The notes under the pieces were generated by a model. That model was not told where the DNA came from. It did no database searches and worked only from the letters and a program-made list of their open reading frames with translations. Shown in pieces: positions 42,256 to 45,401 of a stretch of 45,401 nt of DNA (positions are counted from its first letter, which is position 1; each line of letters starts with the position of its first letter). The translations under genes were made by a program, and so were the position numbers. The stretch lies in the NCBI RefSeq assembly GCF_016901995.1, contig NZ_JACJLE010000036.1, forward strand, positions 1 to 45,401, written 5' to 3'. This DNA comes from Bacteroides caecigallinarum. GTDB lineage: Bacteria > Bacteroidota > Bacteroidia > Bacteroidales > Bacteroidaceae.

Positions 42256-43065
42256 ATGCAGTCAGTGGTTTGGCAGGAGATTGAACAACTATATCAGGAA
42301 TTTCAGAAGCTTGGTATCAGTGAGTCGGTGGACTATGATAAGTACTACCTCTATTCTCTTATAACCCATTCTACTGCTATCGAAGGTTCTACTCTTACAG
42401 AAGTGGAAACTCAAATGTTGTTTGATGAGGGTTTGACCGCTAATGGAAAGCCACTCGTATATCATTTGATGAATGAGGATTTAAAGAATGCATACGAACT
42501 TGCTAAAGATGAAGCCAAACGTAAAATTTCGGTTACAGCGGAATTTTTGCAGAGATTGAATGCTGCACTGATGCGTACTACAGGTACTACATATAATGTA
42601 ATGGGTGGATCATTCGATTCTTCGAAAGGTGATTTCCGGCTTTGTGGCGTCACAGCCGGTATTGGCGGATGGTCATATATGAATTATCTGAAAGTCCCTG
42701 TAAAAGTAGAAGAATTTTGCAATGTATTGCAGCAAAGGCAGAATGCAGTCGAAACATTGCGTGAACAATATGAATTAAGTTTCAATGCCCATCTCAATTT
42801 GGTGACTATCCATCCGTGGGTCGATGGAAACGGAAGGACTGCACGTCTGTTGATGAATTATATTCAGTTCTGTCATAATCTTTTCCCTACAAAGGTTTTC
42901 ATTGAAGACAGAGAAGAGTATATTCTTTCATTACGTCAATCACAAGAGGAAGAAAACAATCGGTATTTTCTTGATTTCATGTTCGGCCAATTAAAGAAGT
43001 CTCTTTTGTTAGAAATTGAAAAGTTCAATTCTTCACGGAAGAAAGGATTTAGTTTTATGTTTTGA
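42256..43065 (+). CDS. Fic domain protein with N-terminal inhibitory helix
   Basis: Fic enzymes transfer AMP or related groups to hydroxyls of target proteins. The 269-residue protein has the complete catalytic motif HPWVDGNGRTAR at 186-197 and the self-inhibition motif (S/T)xxxE(G/N) at 39-44 (STAIEG), making it a class II Fic protein. A beta-hairpin flap region (TYNVMGGSFDSSKGDFRLCG) lies between. No separate antitoxin gene accompanies it, as expected with a built-in inhibitor. The protein lies just outside the integrative element. Targets are unknown. Confidence 0.93.
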   Translation: MQSVVWQEIEQLYQEFQKLGISESVDYDKYYLYSLITHSTAIEGSTLTEVETQMLFDEGLTANGKPLVYHLMNEDLKNAYELAKDEAKRKISVTAEFLQRLNAALMRTTGTTYNVMGGSFDSSKGDFRLCGVTAGIGGWSYMNYLKVPVKVEEFCNVLQQRQNAVETLREQYELSFNAHLNLVTIHPWVDGNGRTARLLMNYIQFCHNLFPTKVFIEDREEYILSLRQSQEEENNRYFLDFMFGQLKKSLLLEIEKFNSSRKKGFSFMF

Positions 43066-43100
43066 TAGGTTGAATAAAATATATGTCGGGATAGATTTTG

Positions 43101-43108
43101 TATCTTTG
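43101..43108 (+). promoter_or_regulatory. -7 box before the MATE gene
   Basis: TATCTTTG, 26 bp before the start at 43135. A -33 box is not clear. Confidence 0.5.
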
Positions 43109-43134
43109 CACAGTGATTGATTAAAGATATTCCC

Positions 43135-44478
43135 ATGAATAATATTCAGAAAAAAGCATATACCTCTAAAGAAATTCTGACCATAGCCTATCCCATACTT
43201 ATCAGCCTTGTGATGGAACAGGCAATAGGTATGACCGATACTGCCTTCCTGGGGCGTGTGGGCGAGATAGAGCTTGGTGCTTCTGCCATAGCCGGAGTAT
43301 ATTATATCGCTATCTTCATGATAGGTTTCGGTTTCAGTATCGGTTCGCAGATACTGATGGCGCGAAGGAACGGCGAAAAGAGATATTCCGAGATAGGCGA
43401 CATATTTTATCAGGGAGTGTATTTCATGATTTTTCTGGCAGCGGCCGCGTTTACTCTTACCGAGTTGATAACGCCGTGGTTGCTTCCGAAGATACTTTCG
43501 TCGCAGAATATTTATGCTGCCGCCGAGAGTTATATTCACTGGAGGGCTTTCGGATTCTTCTTCTCATTCGTGGCTGTGATGTTCAGGGCTTTCTTTGTCG
43601 GTACTACTCAGACCAAGACTCTTACTCTGAATTCGCTTGTGATGGTGGGCTCGAACATTGTTTTCAATTATATCCTGATTTTCGGTAAGTTGGGATTCCC
43701 GGCTCTTGGAATAGCAGGTGCGGCAATAGGTTCGTCGCTTGCGGAGCTTGTATCACTGATCTTTTTCATAACATATACCGTTAGGAAAATAGACCTGAAG
43801 AAATATGGTCTGAACAGGTTCAGTTCATTCAATACGGATAAACTCAGAAGAATTCTTAATGTCTCCCTGTGGACAATGATTCAGAATTTCGTATCGCTTT
43901 CCACATGGTTTATCTTCTTTCTTTATGTGGAGCATCTGGGCGAACGTTCGCTTGCGATAACAAATATCATAAGGAATATCTCCGGTATCACGTTTATGAT
44001 AATATCTGCGTTTGCTTCCACGTGCGGTTCGCTCGTAAGTAATCAGATAGGTGCAGGAAAGGCTGACAGTGTGGTCTGTACGGTGCATCAGCATATAAAA
44101 CTTGCACTGTCTATTGTTTTGCCGTTGACCATATTGTTTGCGGTATTTCCTACTGTGGTATTAGGTATTTACACCGATATGCCTGATCTTATAGAAGCGT
44201 CAATTCCGTCGTTGTGGGTGTTCTGTACCACTACATGGCTTACGGCTGCATCGAATATATATTTTCAATCTGTATCGGGTACGGGAAATACGCGTATGGC
44301 GTTTATGTTGGAACTGTCAACTCTAGTGATTTATGCTGCATATATCACATTTATAATTCAGGTGATGAGGCTTGATGTGGCTTGGTGCTGGACTTCGGAA
44401 CATGTTTACGGAGGATTCCTACTCATCTTTTGCAGTATATATCTACATCGGGGAAAATGGAAATTGAAGAGGATATAG
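43135..44478 (+). CDS. MATE family multidrug/cation antiporter
   Basis: This inner-membrane exporter of the NorM/DinF superfamily uses the Na+ or proton gradient to extrude drugs or metabolites. The 447-residue protein has 12 predicted helices in two homologous halves; EILTIAYPILISLVMEQAIGMTDTAFLGRVG at the start and the repeat-half segment VSLWTMIQNFVSLSTWFIFF are typical. The ATG at 43135 is chosen over an in-frame TTG six codons upstream. Substrate unknown. It is convergent with the thioesterase gene. Confidence 0.92.
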   Translation: MNNIQKKAYTSKEILTIAYPILISLVMEQAIGMTDTAFLGRVGEIELGASAIAGVYYIAIFMIGFGFSIGSQILMARRNGEKRYSEIGDIFYQGVYFMIFLAAAAFTLTELITPWLLPKILSSQNIYAAAESYIHWRAFGFFFSFVAVMFRAFFVGTTQTKTLTLNSLVMVGSNIVFNYILIFGKLGFPALGIAGAAIGSSLAELVSLIFFITYTVRKIDLKKYGLNRFSSFNTDKLRRILNVSLWTMIQNFVSLSTWFIFFLYVEHLGERSLAITNIIRNISGITFMIISAFASTCGSLVSNQIGAGKADSVVCTVHQHIKLALSIVLPLTILFAVFPTVVLGIYTDMPDLIEASIPSLWVFCTTTWLTAASNIYFQSVSGTGNTRMAFMLELSTLVIYAAYITFIIQVMRLDVAWCWTSEHVYGGFLLIFCSIYLHRGKWKLKRI

Positions 44479-44483
44479 AAAAG

Positions 44484-44525
44484 AATACGGATCGTTTCAC
44501 AAATTAGACTGAAACGGTCCGTATT
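44484..44525. terminator. bidirectional terminator between MATE and thioesterase genes
   Basis: AATACGGATCGTTTCA (44484-44499) pairs with TGAAACGGTCCGTATT (44510-44525), 15 of 16 standard pairs plus one wobble. It is placed between convergent genes. Confidence 0.7.
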
Positions 44526-44547
44526 GGTTTATTGCTTAAGGCTTTTC

Positions 44548-44919
44548 TTATTTCAGTTTAGAGAGGAAACGTTCCCTATCCACTATATAGCGGATATGTT
44601 TTCCTTCGCCTATTGTACCTTTTGAATCAGATGCAGTAACCTTGAATGTAAGCTTTCTGCCGTCTATTTCTTCAAGTATAGCTTCTGCGTTAACTGTTTC
44701 TCCCAAAGCTGATGGCTTGATATGAGATGTTTCCATCATTGCTCCTACAGTAGTTGAGCCTTCTGGCAGATGAGGTGCAACTGCTTTCATTGCGGCATTT
44801 TCCATGAGAGCTACCATTGCAGGTGTAGCGAAAACTTCCATATTGCCCGAGCCCATTGTGAGGGCTGTGTTGGCAGCACTTACGGTTAATGTGCTGACGT
44901 GTTTTAATCCTGTTTCCAT
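44548..44919 (-). CDS. FlK-like hot-dog thioesterase
   Basis: This 123-residue protein of the hot-dog fold resembles fluoroacetyl-CoA thioesterase and related acyl-CoA hydrolases: VFATPAMVALMENAAMKAV, GSTTVGAMMETSHIKPSALGETV and GTIGEGKHIRYIVDRERF are the recurrent blocks. It probably hydrolyses a small acyl-CoA in the cytosol. The frame is open upstream for 28 more codons, but those belong to group II intron domains V and VI, so METGLKHV at 44919 is the start. The leader of about 25 nt (CA/AT-rich) begins at the intron 3' boundary. Confidence 0.88.
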   Translation of the reverse strand: METGLKHVSTLTVSAANTALTMGSGNMEVFATPAMVALMENAAMKAVAPHLPEGSTTVGAMMETSHIKPSALGETVNAEAILEEIDGRKLTFKVTASDSKGTIGEGKHIRYIVDRERFLSKLK

Positions 44920-44981
44920 TATTATATGTTTGTTGTTATTGTTATGTAGGTCGGCGGCATTGCTGCCGCTTTCCCCATTAA

Positions 44982-45015
44982 GAACTGTACGTGCGACTTT
45001 CACCGCATACAGCTC
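44982..45015 (-). ncRNA. group II intron domain V
   Basis: The 34-nt hairpin reads GAGCTGTATGCGGTGAAA, then GTCGCACGTACAGTTC, on the minus strand. It has the GAAA tetraloop and the catalytic bulge position of bacterial group II introns. Confidence 0.9.
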
Positions 45016-45096
45016 AGATAATTCTAAATTTAATTCTCATAAAATTAAATCGGCTCATAATCATCTTGCGATGACTTGTTTCCGATAAAGTTTTCT

Positions 45097-45401
45097 TCAC
45101 GCACGTTGACGGGCACTTTTAAGTTTCCGTTTTTCGAAGTATTCGTCCCATGAGGGGTCAAACGGATTGGCTTCGCATTTAATCTTTATGTGTCGCTTGA
45201 TTGGAGTCTCAGTCAGTTGTTGTACCGTGAACTTCTCCTTTATTCCTCCACATACATATACAAAACCGAAAATCCAATTTCTGCAACCTTTTCGGATAAA
45301 ATACTTCTTCCTTATCCATTTCCTTGACTTGTTGGTATGTCTGCGATATGACCATCTTTTAAGTTGATTTATTAAGATATGGTCACATCGGCAGAACACC
45401 T
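45097..45401 (-). CDS. ltrA: group II intron reverse transcriptase/maturase, C-terminal part
   Basis: About 100 C-terminal residues of the intron-encoded protein are present; the rest is beyond the window edge. RRHTNKSRKWIRKKYF, then a C-terminal RHIKIKCEANPFDPSWDEYFEKR, match the maturase X/D-region ending of bacterial LtrA-like proteins that may carry an HNH module. The DEYFEKRK ending is highly typical. The reading frame is intact over the visible part, so the intron may be mobile. The stop is 82 bp before domain V, the expected domain IV layout. Confidence 0.88.
   Translation of the reverse strand, partial: VFCRCDHILINQLKRWSYRRHTNKSRKWIRKKYFIRKGCRNWIFGFVYVCGGIKEKFTVQQLTETPIKRHIKIKCEANPFDPSWDEYFEKRKLKSARQRA

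Larger units (their letters stand above)
44944..45401 (-). mobile_element. group II intron, 3' part, running off the window
   Basis: On the minus strand the maturase gene end is followed by a domain V hairpin of the canonical 34 nt (45015-44982), then domain VI (about 44981-44944) with stem GCGGCA/TGCCGC and the likely branch A in CCGACCTAC. The 3' boundary is after CTAC (44946) or CTACAT (44944). The intron lies in the leader of the thioesterase gene, about 25 nt before its ATG, in sense orientation. The 5' end is outside the window. Confidence 0.88.

Noticed and set aside
44920..45003. 28 extra N-terminal residues of the thioesterase
   Set aside because: This stretch is group II intron domains V and VI, not protein-coding.

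Overview
The window reads as chromosome of a gut Bacteroidales bacterium, most like Bacteroides, Phocaeicola or a close relative. The main signs are promoters of the Bacteroidetes sigma-ABfr type (TTTG, 19-21 bp, TAnnTTTG) in front of many genes, Bacteroidetes-style lipoproteins, and core gene orders such as parA-parB-DUF5683-lysM transglycosylase next to a RelA/SpoT gene. No species can be fixed from this sequence alone.

Layout. 1-130: 3' end of a 5S rRNA gene with its terminator. 282-4034: nadK (minus) divergent from a pdxJ-exbB-exbD-tonB operon. 4209-7575: DJ-1-like gene, ispD and recG, in a GC-rich stretch. 7726-16393: a xylan-oligosaccharide cluster made of an SGNH acetylesterase, a GPH symporter, a GH10 xylanase lipoprotein, a cytosolic GH43, a GH67 alpha-glucuronidase and a GH43 lipoprotein; it resembles the xyn cluster of Prevotella bryantii but has no SusC/SusD pair or regulator here. 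16540-26698: alaS, an M23 peptidase, a small MerR protein, a RelA/SpoT homologue, a LysM lytic transglycosylase, a DUF5683 protein, parB and parA. 26966-28893: surE and lpxB.

29164-32013 holds the most striking genes: a tightly coupled operon of a steroid 5-alpha-reductase homologue (with the catalytic Glu/Tyr and NADPH-site residues of human SRD5A enzymes), a short Old Yellow Enzyme with a Cys cluster (BaiCD-like, 5-beta-reductase candidate) and a short-chain dehydrogenase (hydroxysteroid dehydrogenase candidate). The set matches the logic of bile-acid and steroid A-ring reduction. Directly upstream lie four palindromic boxes with an exact 22-bp centre-to-centre spacing (28977-29062), which look like a phased operator array or a structured repeat. 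pyrH follows with its own promoter, then a histidine phosphatase.

33553-33730 are tRNA-Pro(CGG) and tRNA-Leu(CAA). The 3' end of tRNA-Leu is the left end of an 8.4-kb integrative element: a 33-bp direct repeat (one mismatch) occurs at 33718-33750 and 42108-42140, and a tyrosine recombinase lies just inside the right copy. Cargo: a DUF4405 membrane protein, a Crp/Fnr regulator, two FMN-dependent reductases with Cys motifs, a small NTF2/lumazine-binding-like protein, a divergent HxlR regulator with a palindromic operator, a Kup potassium transporter, and a DUF1016 PD-(D/E)xK nuclease-like protein containing three 12-residue repeats that are DNA palindromes.

Beyond the element are a Fic protein with an N-terminal inhibitory motif, a MATE exporter and a FlK-like thioesterase. 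The thioesterase leader is interrupted by the 3' end of a group II intron (domains V and VI plus the C-terminus of its reverse transcriptase/maturase), which runs off the window.
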